From Geobacter sp. (GTDB lineage Bacteria; Desulfobacterota; Desulfuromonadia; Geobacterales; Geobacteraceae), in contig POSG01000018.1 in the NCBI GenBank assembly GCA_003314535.1, positions 1-63,347 on the forward strand: a stretch of DNA of 63,347 nt, read 5' to 3'. The position numbers and the translations under genes are program-made. The notes below the pieces were generated by a model. The model was not told the origin of the DNA. It did not search any database and saw only the letters and a list, made by a program, of their open reading frames with translations. How positions within the stretch are numbered: the stretch's first letter is position 1; each line of letters begins with the position of its first letter. Shown here piece by piece: positions 8,575 through 19,081 of the stretch.

Positions 8575-10275
8575 TCAGGAAGCAAGCACCATTTCGTTGA
8601 GGGAGGCGCCGGCCGGCACCATGGGCAGCACTTTTTCCTCCCTGGCTATTTTGAATTCCATTATGACCGGACCCGGAGCGGCAAACCCCCTGCGGATCGT
8701 CTCTTCCACCTCGGACGGTTTGCTAGCCACGAAACCTGTTGCTCCGAAAGCCTCTGCCAGTTTGACGAAATCGATGGGCAGGTCCAGAACCGTTTGGGAA
8801 TAGCGCTTGTTGAAGAAAAGTTCCTGCCACTGCCGCACCATGCCCAGATAATTGTTGTTCATGATGCAGATTTTCACCGGCAGCCTGTTCTGAACCAGGG
8901 TGGCGATTTCCTGGAGATTCATCTGGAATCCGCCATCGCCGCACACTGCGATCACCTGCCGGTCCGGGAATGCCGCCTGGGCGCCCATTGCAGCTGGAAG
9001 ACCGTATCCCATGGTGCCCAGCCCCCCGGAGCTGAGAAGCGTCCGCGGCCGGGTAAAGGAAAAATACTGGGCCGTCCACATCTGGTGCTGCCCCACATCG
9101 GTCGCGATGATGGCATCGGGCTGTGAAAGCTCGCGCAGCTTGCGGATCACAGCCTGGGGCTTGATAACCTTGGATGATTCGGCAAAGGCCATGGGGTGCT
9201 TGGCTTTCCAGCCGTCGATTTCAGCGAGCCATGGCTTCGCGGCTTTCCTGAAGACCTCCACGGCATCGCCGCGGTCTTCGATAACCTTGAGGAGGTGGGC
9301 CAGCACTTCGTTCACCATCCCCACGATGGGCAGGTCCACGCGTACATTCTTCTTTATGGACGTCGGATCCACATCGATATGGATAATCTTGGCATGCGGG
9401 GCGAAAGCCGCTATCTTGCCGGTCACCCGGTCATCGAAACGGGCGCCCACAGCCATGAGGAGATCACAGTTCGTGACCGCCATGTTGGCATAGTAAGTGC
9501 CGTGCATGCCGAGAAGCCCAAGGGAAAGGGGACTGTCCTCCGGAAAGGCCCCAAGCGCCATGAGGGTGGTGGTCACGGGCGCATGCAGGGTTTCGGCCAA
9601 TTCCCGAAGCTCTGTCGATGCATTGCCGAGAATCGTGCCGCCGCCCGCGTAAATGACCGGCTTCTTCGCTGCAAGCAGCATGGCTGCAGCCTTTTCTATC
9701 TGCTTGGGGTGCCCCTCTATGGTCGGCTTGTAGCCGCGCAGATCCACCTGTTCCGGATAGCGGAACTCGGCTACAGCCACCTGGACGTCCTTTGGCAGGT
9801 CGATGAGCACGGGTCCCGGTCTCCCGGTCCTGGCAATGTAGAAGGCCTTCTTCACGATGCCGGCAAGATCCTTGACGTTCTGCACCAGGAAATTATGCTT
9901 GGTGCACGGCCTGGTTATGCCGATGATGTCAACTTCCTGGAAGGCATCATTGCCGATCAGGGCGGTCGGAACCTGCCCGGTGATCACCACGAGAGGAATG
10001 GAATCCATGTAGGCTGTCGCAATGCCCGTTACCGTATTGGTGGCGCCCGGTCCCGAGGTGGCGATTGCCACCCCTACCTTGCCGCTGGCGCGCGCATAGC
10101 CGTCGGCAGCATGCACACCGGCCTGCTCGTGCCGGGGAAGTATGTGACGAATGTCCGGAAAGGAATAAAGCTCGTCGTAGATGTTGATGACAGTGCCGCC
10201 GGGATAGCCGAAGACAGTATCAACGCCCTCCTGTTTTAGACACTCCAGCAAAATTCTCGCGCCCGCGAGCTTCAT
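8575..10275 (-). CDS. ilvB: Acetolactate synthase, large catalytic subunit
   Basis: A 566-residue thiamine diphosphate enzyme. The N-terminal pyrimidine-binding domain holds the catalytic glutamate ([20 protein letters not shown]). The central domain has the FAD/CoA-like region, and the C-terminal domain has the TPP/Mg motif [15 protein letters not shown] ending NN ([10 protein letters not shown]). I set the start at the ATG at 10275 because AAGGAGG lies 8 bases upstream and the protein then begins [13 protein letters not shown] as in homologues; an in-frame extension of 14 codons exists but lacks a ribosome site. Cotranscribed with ilvD, ilvN and ilvC. Confidence 0.96.
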   Translation of the reverse strand: MKLAGARILLECLKQEGVDTVFGYPGGTVINIYDELYSFPDIRHILPRHEQAGVHAADGYARASGKVGVAIATSGPGATNTVTGIATAYMDSIPLVVITGQVPTALIGNDAFQEVDIIGITRPCTKHNFLVQNVKDLAGIVKKAFYIARTGRPGPVLIDLPKDVQVAVAEFRYPEQVDLRGYKPTIEGHPKQIEKAAAMLLAAKKPVIYAGGGTILGNASTELRELAETLHAPVTTTLMALGAFPEDSPLSLGLLGMHGTYYANMAVTNCDLLMAVGARFDDRVTGKIAAFAPHAKIIHIDVDPTSIKKNVRVDLPIVGMVNEVLAHLLKVIEDRGDAVEVFRKAAKPWLAEIDGWKAKHPMAFAESSKVIKPQAVIRKLRELSQPDAIIATDVGQHQMWTAQYFSFTRPRTLLSSGGLGTMGYGLPAAMGAQAAFPDRQVIAVCGDGGFQMNLQEIATLVQNRLPVKICIMNNNYLGMVRQWQELFFNKRYSQTVLDLPIDFVKLAEAFGATGFVASKPSEVEETIRRGFAAPGPVIMEFKIAREEKVLPMVPAGASLNEMVLAS

Positions 10276-10324
10276 ACGATGAACCTCCTTCCAGTCGGTC
10301 TCGGAATAGGGAAGCATGGACAGG

Positions 10325-11992
10325 CTATTGCCTATCGCCCAAAGTAATGGCCCCGGTATTGGCCGAAGTCACCACCGTGGCATATCTCGACAGCCAGCCA
10401 CGCTTGATTTTAGGCTCCGGGCGGACCCATCCCGCTCGACGCTTCTCGATAGTTTCCTCGTCCACAAGCAGTTCCAGCCTGCGGTTGGGGATATCCAGGG
10501 ATATGGTGTCACCTTCCTCGACAAAGGCTATGGGGCCGCCTTCAGCCGCTTCCGGTGATATGTGGCCGATGCAGGGTCCGCGGGTCCCGCCGGAAAAGCG
10601 GCCGTCCGTGATCAATGCCACCGAATCGCCAAGGCCGAGTCCCATGAGGGCAGCGGTGGGCGCAAGCATCTCGCGCATTCCCGGTCCGCCCTTGGGGCCT
10701 TCGTAGCGTATCACCACCACGTCGCCGGAGCTTATCCTGCCTTCCATGAGAGCAGCCATGGCCTTCTCCTCGGAATCAAAGCAACGCGCCTTGCCCGTAA
10801 AGCGCATCATGGCGTCTGAAACCCCGGACTGCTTCACTATGGCGCCATTGGGAGCAAGGTTCCCGGTCAGGACCGCGATCCCGCCTTCTTTCTTTACCGG
10901 CTTGTCAAGGGGGTGAATAACCGTTTCGTCGACCTTCTCGATGCCGGAGACGATCTCCAGCGTGGAAAGGCCGAAAACCGTCCTGCTGTCCTTCACCTTT
11001 CCGCCGAGCTGCTTCAGGACGCCGGCCACCCCTCCGGCCACGTCCAGGTCTTCCATGAAATGCCCGCCGGCCGGGTTCATGGACGCCAGCTGCGGGGTTT
11101 CCCGTGAAAGGATGTCGAAAAGTTCGAGCGGGAGATCAACGCCCGCCTCATGCGCGATGGCAAGCAGGTGGAGTACCGTATTGGAGGACCCGCCGAGAGC
11201 GAGGTCGACGCGGATTGCGTTCTCAAAGGCTTCGCGGGTCAGAATCTGCCTCGGCGTGACATTTTTCCTGACCAGGTCCACGATCTTTTCCCCGGAAGCG
11301 AAGGCTATGCGGCGCTTGAGCGCGGAAACCGCCAGGGCGGTACCGCAGCGCGGCAGGCTCATTCCGAGGGTTTCAGTGAGTATCGCCATGGTGTTGGCAG
11401 TGAAAAGGCCCTGGCACGAGCCCATTCCCGGGCAGGCATTGTCCTCGCAGACCTGCAGTTCCTTGCCGTCGATGACGCCGGCCTTGTAGCGTGCCATGGC
11501 CTCGAAGGTGTCAGTCACGAAGGAATAGCGCCTCCCTTCGGCGCCCCGGCCGGCCATCATCGGCCCTGCGGTAACGACTATGGAGGGGATGTCGAGCCTT
11601 GCCGCCGCCATGAGCATGCCGGGAGTGATCTTGTCGCAGTTGGTCAGCAGCACGAGCCCGTCAAGCCGGTGCGCTTCCGCAATGGACTCCACCATGTCGG
11701 CAATCAGCTCGCGGGTCGGCAGGGAATAATGCATCCCCCTGTGCCCCATGGCTATACCGTCGCAAACGCCGGGAATCCCGAAGAAAAAGGAATAACCACC
11801 GCCGGAGTGGACACCCTTTTCGATGAACCGTTCCAGGTCGCGCATACCCACGTGGCCCGGGATAAGGTCGGTGAAACTGGTGGCTACGCCGATAAAGGGC
11901 TTCTCCATTTCACTTTGGGGCACACCCGCGCCCTTGAGCAGGGCTCTGTGGGGGGTGCGTTCAATTCCTCGGGTTATGGTTTCGCTGCGCAT
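10325..11992 (-). CDS. ilvD: Dihydroxy-acid dehydratase
   Basis: A 555-residue Fe-S dehydratase, the third step of valine/isoleucine synthesis. Conserved cysteines that would ligate the cluster appear in [28 protein letters not shown] and [21 protein letters not shown]. The C-terminal region has [26 protein letters not shown], the IlvD/Edd signature. Length is normal. It is the first gene of the ilv operon and has a candidate promoter about 90 bp upstream. Confidence 0.96.
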   Translation of the reverse strand: MRSETITRGIERTPHRALLKGAGVPQSEMEKPFIGVATSFTDLIPGHVGMRDLERFIEKGVHSGGGYSFFFGIPGVCDGIAMGHRGMHYSLPTRELIADMVESIAEAHRLDGLVLLTNCDKITPGMLMAAARLDIPSIVVTAGPMMAGRGAEGRRYSFVTDTFEAMARYKAGVIDGKELQVCEDNACPGMGSCQGLFTANTMAILTETLGMSLPRCGTALAVSALKRRIAFASGEKIVDLVRKNVTPRQILTREAFENAIRVDLALGGSSNTVLHLLAIAHEAGVDLPLELFDILSRETPQLASMNPAGGHFMEDLDVAGGVAGVLKQLGGKVKDSRTVFGLSTLEIVSGIEKVDETVIHPLDKPVKKEGGIAVLTGNLAPNGAIVKQSGVSDAMMRFTGKARCFDSEEKAMAALMEGRISSGDVVVIRYEGPKGGPGMREMLAPTAALMGLGLGDSVALITDGRFSGGTRGPCIGHISPEAAEGGPIAFVEEGDTISLDIPNRRLELLVDEETIEKRRAGWVRPEPKIKRGWLSRYATVVTSANTGAITLGDRQ

Positions 11993-12079
11993 GCTTTCAT
12001 CCTCTCATCAGGGCGGGGAAGACCGTGGCCCCGGGATGGGACAAGGCCCCTCGTTACGAAAATAATGGTATAAGGGTCA

Positions 12080-12108
12080 ACCTTAATACAATCGGATATG
12101 TCTGTCAA
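12080..12108 (-). promoter_or_regulatory. Possible ilvD operon promoter
   Basis: On the minus strand TTGACA (12108-12103) is followed 17 bp later by TAAGGT (12085-12080). The -35 is perfect and the -10 weak. It lies in the 136-bp gap between the tsaB stop and the ilvD start, where a promoter is expected. Confidence 0.35.
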
Positions 12109-12128
12109 TATGGAGCGACATCTGCACA

Positions 12129-12821
12129 TCAAGTGGTTTCCTGCGCCTTTCGCGCCAGTTCCGCCTCCGAAAGCCGCAGGTAGACCGGGACCAGTTCACG
12201 TGCCGGGAACACCTCGCCCCTTTCCAGGAGATCGGCAGCCAGGAGCGCTCCGGCGGATGCCCGGGGCTGGTTGCAGACGGGTGGAGCAAAGTGCGCCTTG
12301 TCACCCAGCGCCTCCACGATAAGGTCACGGTACCTGAGTGCCCCGCTTCCCAGGAACAGCGTGTCCCCCGTGATCTTCTCCAGCAGATCGGAAGGTTTCG
12401 CAACGGAATCACCGATGATTGCTGTCGGCAGAGCCGCACAATCGTACAGCGCCCCGTAAACTTCGCTCTTTCGTGCATCAAGCATGGGGCAGACGGGAAG
12501 ACGTGCATGGGGAAGATTCATGGCGAGCATGGCAAGAGAGGAGAAAGCTGCCACGGGTTTGCCGGTCGCCAGGGAAAGGCCTTTTGCCGCGGCGATTCCC
12601 ACCCGCAGGCCGGTGAAGGAACCGGGGCCGAGTGTCACGCCTATGGCATCCAGTCCGCCGGCCTTGACTCCGGCGCTGCGAAGCGCGACGTCGAGACCGC
12701 TCATGAGCGAAGCCGAATGGGTTGCCCCGGGATTGACGAGAAGTTCGGCCAGCAGCCGCCCGTCTTCAGTGACCGCGATACTGTTCGCGGTAGTTGATGT
12801 GTCAATGACCAGCAGTTTCAA
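12129..12821 (-). CDS. tsaB: tRNA t6A biosynthesis protein TsaB
   Basis: A 230-residue ASKHA-fold protein, the partner of TsaD in threonylcarbamoyladenosine (t6A37) formation. The family N-terminus MKLLVIDTSTTANSIAV, the GVTLGPGSFTGLRVG loop and DARKSEVYGALY are all present. The start codon is TTG (12821), 1 base after the rseP stop and with an AGGGA ribosome site inside the rseP 3' end, so translation is likely coupled. The C-terminus (VPVYLRLSEAELARK) is the usual PxYLR tail. TTG starts are otherwise uncommon in this block. Confidence 0.92.
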   Translation of the reverse strand: MKLLVIDTSTTANSIAVTEDGRLLAELLVNPGATHSASLMSGLDVALRSAGVKAGGLDAIGVTLGPGSFTGLRVGIAAAKGLSLATGKPVAAFSSLAMLAMNLPHARLPVCPMLDARKSEVYGALYDCAALPTAIIGDSVAKPSDLLEKITGDTLFLGSGALRYRDLIVEALGDKAHFAPPVCNQPRASAGALLAADLLERGEVFPARELVPVYLRLSEAELARKAQETT

Positions 12822-12822
12822 T

Positions 12823-13890
12823 TTATCCCTGTTTCACCACGTAGCGGATGATATCGTTGTAGAACGCCAGGGCCATGAGCCCCAGAAGCATGACCAGCCC
12901 GACCTGCTGGGCGATCTCCCGGGTTTTAAGGCCGACCGGCCTGCCTGAAACCATTTCCCAGAGGCAGAATACTATGTGTCCGCCGTCAAGGATCGGTATG
13001 GGCAGCAGGTTCAGGATTCCCAGGTTGATGCTGAGAAACGCCATTATGGCCAGAAGAGGTACAAGGCCTGCCTTCGCCTGCTGCCCTGTCTCCTTGCCGA
13101 TCATTATCAGGCTGCCCACGTTGTCGAGGGGAATGACACCCGTAATCAATTTGCCTATGACGACGACTATGACGCCGGCTGCATCGACCGTTTGCCCGAA
13201 ACCTTTGACCACGGCATCTACGGGTCCGTATCGCTCAGTCATGAACTCCCTGGATGATCCGACCCCGATCTGGGATGTCTCAACGGTTTCACCAAGCGGG
13301 CTCTTTACCTTCCGAACCTCCGGGACCACCCGGAAAGACATGGCTTTGCCGGCACGCTTAACAGTAATGTCGATGGTTTTGCCGCCGCTGCCGGTTATCA
13401 TCGCGGCTATCTGGTCAAACCTGTCAACCGGCCTGCCGTTTATGTTCGTGATCACGTCGTCTTTCTTCAGCCCGGCCTTGGCTGCAGGCTTGCCCTCGAT
13501 TACGCTGCCGATACGGGAGGTGGGTACGGGAAACCCGATCATAAGGGTCAAAACCAGGATGAAGAACGCGAACAGTATGTTGGACACCGGTCCCGCTGCC
13601 ACGATGGCGATCCTCTTGGAGGGCTCTTTGGCGGAAAAAGAGCGTTCAAGCTCCTCCGGAGAGACTTCATCGTCGCCCCCTTCGCCGACCATCTTCACAT
13701 ACCCGCCGAGCGGAAAGGCCGAAAGCCGGTAATCGGTTTCACCGATCTTCTTCCCGACCACCCTGGGGCCGAACCCAAGGGAAAAGGTTTCCACACCAAC
13801 CCCGAGGAGCTTGGCAACGAGAAAATGGCCGAGTTCGTGAACGAAAATAAGAATGCCGAGGACTACAATTGTGGACACAATAGTCAGCAT
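12823..13890 (-). CDS. rseP: Site-2 intramembrane zinc metalloprotease RseP
   Basis: A 355-residue S2P-family protease. The zinc motif HELGH is at residues 18-22 in the first membrane helix. One PDZ domain (~115-185, with GLKKDDVITNINGRPV) replaces the two in E. coli RseP. The second metal site LPIPILDGGH is near residue 305, followed by the last transmembrane helices. It cleaves anti-sigma factors and signal-peptide remnants within the membrane (family knowledge). Directly downstream of dxr (15 bp) and upstream of tsaB (1 bp). Confidence 0.94.
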   Translation of the reverse strand: MLTIVSTIVVLGILIFVHELGHFLVAKLLGVGVETFSLGFGPRVVGKKIGETDYRLSAFPLGGYVKMVGEGGDDEVSPEELERSFSAKEPSKRIAIVAAGPVSNILFAFFILVLTLMIGFPVPTSRIGSVIEGKPAAKAGLKKDDVITNINGRPVDRFDQIAAMITGSGGKTIDITVKRAGKAMSFRVVPEVRKVKSPLGETVETSQIGVGSSREFMTERYGPVDAVVKGFGQTVDAAGVIVVVIGKLITGVIPLDNVGSLIMIGKETGQQAKAGLVPLLAIMAFLSINLGILNLLPIPILDGGHIVFCLWEMVSGRPVGLKTREIAQQVGLVMLLGLMALAFYNDIIRYVVKQG

Positions 13891-13905
13891 AACCGGACCT
13901 TTCTT

Positions 13906-15057
13906 TTAATTGCCGAGCAATTCCCTTGCCTTCGCCCTGCCCCAGCGGTCCGCCTGCAGGACATCTTCGATGGTGCCCAGGTCGTGGGGCCGGTGTGCAT
14001 CCATTGTCTTCCCAATAATTGAAGCGATATCCATGAACCTGGCCTTGCCTGAAAGGAATGCATCCACCGCCACTTCATTGGCGGCATTCATGACAGCCGG
14101 CATGCTCTCCCCGTCCCTGGCCGCCCGGTACGCAAGCCTCAGCGCCGGGAACCTTTCATAATCGGGATCGAAAAAGGTCAGGGAACCGATTGAGGACAGA
14201 TCAAGCCCGCACACTCCGGTGGCGACACGCTCGGGGTAGGTAAGGGCATAGGCAATGGGCGCTTTCATGTCGGGGACTCCCATCTGCGCCATAACGCAGC
14301 CGTCGACATACTCCACCATGGAATGGATTATGCTCTGAGGATGGATGACCACGGAAATACGGTCGACCGGCATGTCGAACAACCAGCTCGCCTCGATGAC
14401 CTCCAGGCCCTTGTTCATCATAGTTGCCGAATCTATGGTTATCTTGCGCCCCATGCTCCAGTTGGGATGATTCAACGCGTCATCTATGGAAACATAAGCC
14501 AGCTTCTCCAGGGGATACTGGGAGAAAGGACCTCCCGAAGCGGTCAGGATGATCCTCTTCACATCGTCGCTCCGGTGCCCCTGCAGTGACTGGAAAACCG
14601 CGCTGTGCTCGCTGTCGACCGGGTAGAGATTGACGCCGCGTTCCTTGACAAGGTCCATGATGAGGCGGCCCGCGGTAACAAGAGTCTCCTTGTTGGCAAG
14701 TGCCACATCTTTCCCGGCCCTGATGGCGGCCACTGTCGGCACGAGGCCTGCGGCTCCGACTATGGCGGCAACCACCATGTCGGTCTCTGCCGCTGATGCC
14801 GCCGCAATCATCCCCGGGACACCGTGCAGGATTTCCGTTTTGCTGCCCCGCACCATTTTCCGCAGAATTGCCGCCGATTCCTCCGTTATGACCGAGGCGA
14901 CCAGGGGGGAGAACTCTTTTATCTGCCTGCTGAGAAGCGCCAGGTTCGTGCCGCCGGTCAGGGCAACCACCTCGAACTTGTCCCTGTGTGCGGCAACCAC
15001 TTCCAGGGTGCTGACGCCGATTGATCCGGTGGAACCGAGTATGCTCAATTTCTTCAT
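13906..15057 (-). CDS. dxr: 1-deoxy-D-xylulose 5-phosphate reductoisomerase
   Basis: A 383-residue NADPH-dependent enzyme forming 2-C-methyl-D-erythritol 4-phosphate in the MEP isoprenoid pathway. The N-terminal dinucleotide motif is LGSTGSIG, with [44 protein letters not shown] and [13 protein letters not shown] in the expected order. The ATG at 15057 was chosen because it gives the family start [14 protein letters not shown] and has AAGGA upstream. The product feeds undecaprenyl phosphate synthesis, linking it to the neighbouring uppS. Confidence 0.96.
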   Translation of the reverse strand: MKKLSILGSTGSIGVSTLEVVAAHRDKFEVVALTGGTNLALLSRQIKEFSPLVASVITEESAAILRKMVRGSKTEILHGVPGMIAAASAAETDMVVAAIVGAAGLVPTVAAIRAGKDVALANKETLVTAGRLIMDLVKERGVNLYPVDSEHSAVFQSLQGHRSDDVKRIILTASGGPFSQYPLEKLAYVSIDDALNHPNWSMGRKITIDSATMMNKGLEVIEASWLFDMPVDRISVVIHPQSIIHSMVEYVDGCVMAQMGVPDMKAPIAYALTYPERVATGVCGLDLSSIGSLTFFDPDYERFPALRLAYRAARDGESMPAVMNAANEVAVDAFLSGKARFMDIASIIGKTMDAHRPHDLGTIEDVLQADRWGRAKARELLGN

Positions 15058-15085
15058 GGATGATCCTTTTTCAAAGGTAGGCACC

Positions 15086-15244
15086 GGGCACAAGGCACGA
15101 GATGGAACCTTGAAAGCCTCGTATCGGCATCACTTCCCGACAAGTCTTTTCAAGCTGCCTCTTCCCTTCCGCCTCTTACCCGTTACCTTATCAGTCTCTT
15201 ACTGAGATTCTGATTATGCCGCCTTTCCCTTGTGCCTTGCGCCC
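15086..15244. repeat. Imperfect inverted repeat in the dxr-cdsA gap
   Basis: GGGCACAAGGCA (15086-15097) and TGCCTTGCGCCC (15233-15244) pair with one mismatch and enclose most of the 190-bp space between dxr and cdsA. It could fold the intergenic RNA into a long stem; no ORF or promoter is evident between the arms. Confidence 0.35.
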
Positions 15245-15248
15245 GCCT

Positions 15249-16034
15249 CTAATAGATATTGGAGGCGTAGATATACAGCGTCGGCGCAGCAAACAGAATG
15301 CTGTCCAGTCGGTCCAGCATCCCTCCATGGCCGGGAAACAGGGTGCCCGAATCCTTGACGCCGAAACTCCGCTTCAAAAGGGATTCGAACAGATCGCCCA
15401 GCTGACCGGCGAGTCCGACGAGCAGCGCCGTGGCGACACAGTCGGCCGGAGTCAGCCCCGGGAAAAAAACCGCCCTGGCGAAAAATGCGCCGGCCAGGCT
15501 GCCGGCGAGCCCGCCCAGCATCCCCTCCACACTCTTGTTGGGGCTCACTGCCGGATAGAGTTTTCTCTTCCCAATGGCGCTCCCCACATAAAAAGCGCCG
15601 GTATCCCCGGACATCACGATGAGCAGCATGAGGAATATCCAGCGAGTGCCGTGAGGAAGCCCGCGAAGAAGTGCCAGGTGGCTCAATAGAAGCGGAATGT
15701 AGAGCACTCCCATCAAAAGAAGCGCTGTTTCCGCAGCGGAGCTCTTGACATCCCTCACCCCGATGAGGGAAAGAAGGCCGTAAAAAAGCATCAGAAAGGT
15801 AACAACAGGGAGAATCGGCATGCCGGGCCAAAGGAAAGCGAGGCAGAATGCGGTACCGGCGACTGCAGCGAAAAAGACCTTGCAGCGGGAGGCGGGCAGC
15901 GCCATTCGGTAAAACTCCAGAAGGCCCAGGAAGGAAATGAGAAGTACAAAGCCGGAGAAACCGACCGTCCCCGCTTTCAATATGAAAAGAATCAGGAGAG
16001 GTAGGGCGACAAGCCCGGTTATGAGCCGCTTTAT
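15249..16034 (-). CDS. cdsA: Phosphatidate cytidylyltransferase with an apparent AUA start
   Basis: Makes CDP-diacylglycerol, the substrate of the pssA product. It has multiple hydrophobic helices and the CdsA signature SLLKRSFGVKDSGTLFPGHG continuing to GMLDRLD near the C-terminus. Homology-style length and first transmembrane helix need the reading to begin KRLITGLVALPLLILFILKA. The codon at that point (16034-16032) is ATA, 5 bases after a perfect AGGAGG and overlapping the uppS stop as ATAA. The first standard start is a TTG at 15980 with no ribosome site, and it would remove half of helix 1. I annotate the ATA start (261 residues) as the better-supported one but unusual. Confidence 0.8.
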   Translation of the reverse strand: MKRLITGLVALPLLILFILKAGTVGFSGFVLLISFLGLLEFYRMALPASRCKVFFAAVAGTAFCLAFLWPGMPILPVVTFLMLFYGLLSLIGVRDVKSSAAETALLLMGVLYIPLLLSHLALLRGLPHGTRWIFLMLLIVMSGDTGAFYVGSAIGKRKLYPAVSPNKSVEGMLGGLAGSLAGAFFARAVFFPGLTPADCVATALLVGLAGQLGDLFESLLKRSFGVKDSGTLFPGHGGMLDRLDSILFAAPTLYIYASNIY

Positions 16035-16777
16035 GGTTGCCTCCTGTTCCTGACCTGATCGCCGATAAGCCCGTAACGGCGTTCCCTGGACTGGTAGTTT
16101 TCCAGAGCACGATGCAGTTCTTCCTTATTGAAATCAGGCCAGTTGACTTCGGTGAAATAAAGCTCCGCATAGGCGATCTGCCAGAGGAGGAAATTGCTGA
16201 TGCGCATTTCGCCGCTTGTGCGGATCAGGAGATCCGGGTCGGGAAGCCCGGTCGTGTACAGATACCGCGCAAAAAGCCCCTCATCCACATCACCGGGGCA
16301 AATCGTCCCGGCAGCGACATCATGTGCAAGGCCGGCAGCCGCATAGGCAATTTCCTGCCTCGCGCCATAAGACAGTGCAAGGGTCAACACCATCCCGCTG
16401 TTGTCCTTTGTTTTGCTGACGGTACTGTCAATGGCGAGATTTATGTCATCGGGAAGCTTGGACCTGTCACCTATGACATTGAACCTGATGTTGTTTTTCA
16501 TCAGCCTGGAAGCTTCCTTTTCCAGGTACCTTTTCAAGAGCGCCATGAGGGAACGAACCTCGCCCTTGGGCCTGAGAAGGTTTTCGGACGACAATGCGAA
16601 CAGTGTGAGATAGCCGATGCCGAGACGCGAGCACTCCTCGACGACTATCCTGACCGTTTCCACGCCCCGCCTGTGGCCGACGATCCTCTTGAGCATGCGT
16701 TCCTGCGCCCATCGTCCGTTGCCGTCCATGATAACGGCAAGATGTCGCGGCAATTTTTCGGGATGTATCTCGTGCAT
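16031..16777 (-). CDS. uppS: Undecaprenyl (isoprenyl) diphosphate synthase
   Basis: A 248-residue cis-prenyltransferase. HLAVIMDGNGRWAQER carries the catalytic Asp and pyrophosphate-binding residues, and the C-terminal signature RTSGEMRISNFLLWQIAYAE carries the second substrate site. Two departures from the common pattern are visible: the motif usually read as SSENWxRP is SSENLLRP (Trp replaced by Leu), and YGGR is YGAR. The gene overlaps cdsA by 4 bp. Function is still very likely, since the remaining motifs are intact. Confidence 0.93.
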   Translation of the reverse strand: MHEIHPEKLPRHLAVIMDGNGRWAQERMLKRIVGHRRGVETVRIVVEECSRLGIGYLTLFALSSENLLRPKGEVRSLMALLKRYLEKEASRLMKNNIRFNVIGDRSKLPDDINLAIDSTVSKTKDNSGMVLTLALSYGARQEIAYAAAGLAHDVAAGTICPGDVDEGLFARYLYTTGLPDPDLLIRTSGEMRISNFLLWQIAYAELYFTEVNWPDFNKEELHRALENYQSRERRYGLIGDQVRNRRQP

Positions 16778-16791
16778 GGCTGTCTCTGAAA

Positions 16792-16821
16792 CAAAAAACC
16801 CCTGCCTGGGAGGGGTTAGGA
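16792..16821 (-). terminator. Intrinsic terminator between frr and uppS
   Basis: On the minus strand CTAACCCCTCCCAGGC is followed by AGGGGTTTTTTG: a 7-bp stem (AACCCCT/AGGGGTT) and a run of T. It lies 87 bp after the frr stop, so rpsB-tsf-pyrH-frr transcription can end before uppS. Confidence 0.7.
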
Positions 16822-16907
16822 AGTTATAGTGGGACCGTCCGGCTTCCCCTGCGGAGAACCTGGCCGGAAAACCGGATCAAGGAGGAATCAAACGGCGCGT
16901 CGCCGGC

Positions 16908-17465
16908 TCAGACCTCCATGACCTCTTTTTCCTTTGCTGCAAGCACTTCGTCAACCTTCGCGATAAAGCCGTTGGTTACATCCTGGACGTCCTTTTCAGC
17001 CCGTTTCAGGTCGTCTTCCGAAATCTTCTTGTCCTTCTCGAGCTTTTTCAGAGAGTCAATCGCATCCCTCCTGATATTGCGCACGGCGATTTTCGACTCC
17101 TCGGCCATCTTCTTCAACTGCTTGACGATCTCCTTTCTGCGCTCCTCGGTAAGGGGGGGCAGGGAAAGCCTGATGAGTTTACCGTCATTGGAAGGGGTAA
17201 GGCCGATATTCGCATTGAGGATGGCTTTCTCGATGAGTGGCAGAAGCTTTGCTTCCCATGGCTGGATGGTTATTACCCGCGCCTCCGGCACTGCAATGGC
17301 AGCCACCTGGTTAATGGGAGTGGGAGAGTCATAGTAAACGACTTTTATGTCCTCCAGCAGGGCAGTGCTTGCCCGGCCGGTCCGGACCTTCTGGTACTCC
17401 TTGCGGAGGGAATCGATGGTCTTTTCCATGTTCTTCTTCATGGAAGCGATGACATCTTTCGTCAT
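16908..17465 (-). CDS. frr: Ribosome recycling factor
   Basis: A 185-residue three-helix-bundle protein that with EF-G splits post-termination ribosomes. Family landmarks: KNMEKTIDSLRKEYQKVRTG, RAS-TALLEDIKVVYYDSP, INQVAAIAVPEARVITIQPW and the C-terminal helix EDDLKRAEKDVQDVTNGFI. Full length. It begins 1 base after the pyrH stop, with AAGGAGAG as ribosome site inside the pyrH end. Confidence 0.96.
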   Translation of the reverse strand: MTKDVIASMKKNMEKTIDSLRKEYQKVRTGRASTALLEDIKVVYYDSPTPINQVAAIAVPEARVITIQPWEAKLLPLIEKAILNANIGLTPSNDGKLIRLSLPPLTEERRKEIVKQLKKMAEESKIAVRNIRRDAIDSLKKLEKDKKISEDDLKRAEKDVQDVTNGFIAKVDEVLAAKEKEVMEV

Positions 17466-17466
17466 A

Positions 17467-18279
<813 letters not shown>

Positions 18280-18291
18280 TCAGATCCGGTG

Positions 18292-18942
18292 CTAATTGCC
18301 GGCTGCCGCGGCAACTTCCGCGGCAAAGTCACTTTCCTTTTTTGCCAGCCCCTCTCCGAGAACAAAGCGGGAAAAGCGGCGAATGGACATGTTCTCGCCA
18401 ATGGAGGCGATGGTTTCGTTGAGATATGTCTGAATGGTCTTGTCAGGGTCCTTGACGAAAGCCTGCTCCAGGAGACAGATGTCTCCGTAGAACTTGCCGA
18501 CCTGCCCTTCGACGATCTTCTCGATGATGTTGTCAGGCTTGCCGGTCTCCTTGGCCTTGGCGCGATAGATTTCCTTTTCACGCTCGAGGAGATCCCCGGG
18601 CACTTCTTCACGCCGCACGAACTGCGGAGCGGCAGCAGCGATATGCATCGCGACGTCCTTCACGAACACCTGGAACGCTTCGTTCTTGGCAACGAAATCG
18701 GTTTCGCAGTTCACCTCCACCAGGACACCGATCTTGCCCCCGGCATGAATATATGAACCCACGACCCCCTCGGATGCGACACGGCCGGCCTTCTTGGAAG
18801 CCGCAGCCAAGCCTTTTTTCCGCAGATAATCGATGGCTTTCTCCTGGTCGCCCCCGGTCTCCGCAAGAGCCTTCTTGCAATCCATGAGACCTGCGCCGGT
18901 CACTTTTCTGAGTTCACTTACCTGTGCAGCTGAAATCGTCAC
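18292..18942 (-). CDS. tsf: Elongation factor Ts
   Basis: A 216-residue nucleotide-exchange factor for EF-Tu. The N-terminal UBA-like domain ([30 protein letters not shown]) is followed by [24 protein letters not shown], the core contact region. At ~216 residues it is the short form lacking the second core subdomain of E. coli EF-Ts. The start is GTG (18942) with GGGAGG 7 bases upstream. Confidence 0.96.
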   Translation of the reverse strand: MTISAAQVSELRKVTGAGLMDCKKALAETGGDQEKAIDYLRKKGLAAASKKAGRVASEGVVGSYIHAGGKIGVLVEVNCETDFVAKNEAFQVFVKDVAMHIAAAAPQFVRREEVPGDLLEREKEIYRAKAKETGKPDNIIEKIVEGQVGKFYGDICLLEQAFVKDPDKTIQTYLNETIASIGENMSIRRFSRFVLGEGLAKKESDFAAEVAAAAGN

Positions 18943-19081
18943 TTTATCCTCCCTCTAACGGCTGGCGCTGACAGCGCCGGGCCGTGATGGCGTTATTTCA
19001 TTAACTTCGGGAAGGAACCGCGCGAAAAACCTCTTGCGGCCCATACACCCGATCAGGTTCATTCCCGTAACAGCTTTGGCC

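Noticed and set aside
9196-10239. 347-residue plus-strand frame opposite ilvB
   Set aside because: Fully antisense to ilvB with shadow-type composition.
15214-16170. 318-residue minus-strand frame overlapping cdsA
   Set aside because: It is in another frame across cdsA and the uppS end; the cdsA frame has the CDP-diacylglycerol synthase signature and this one has none.
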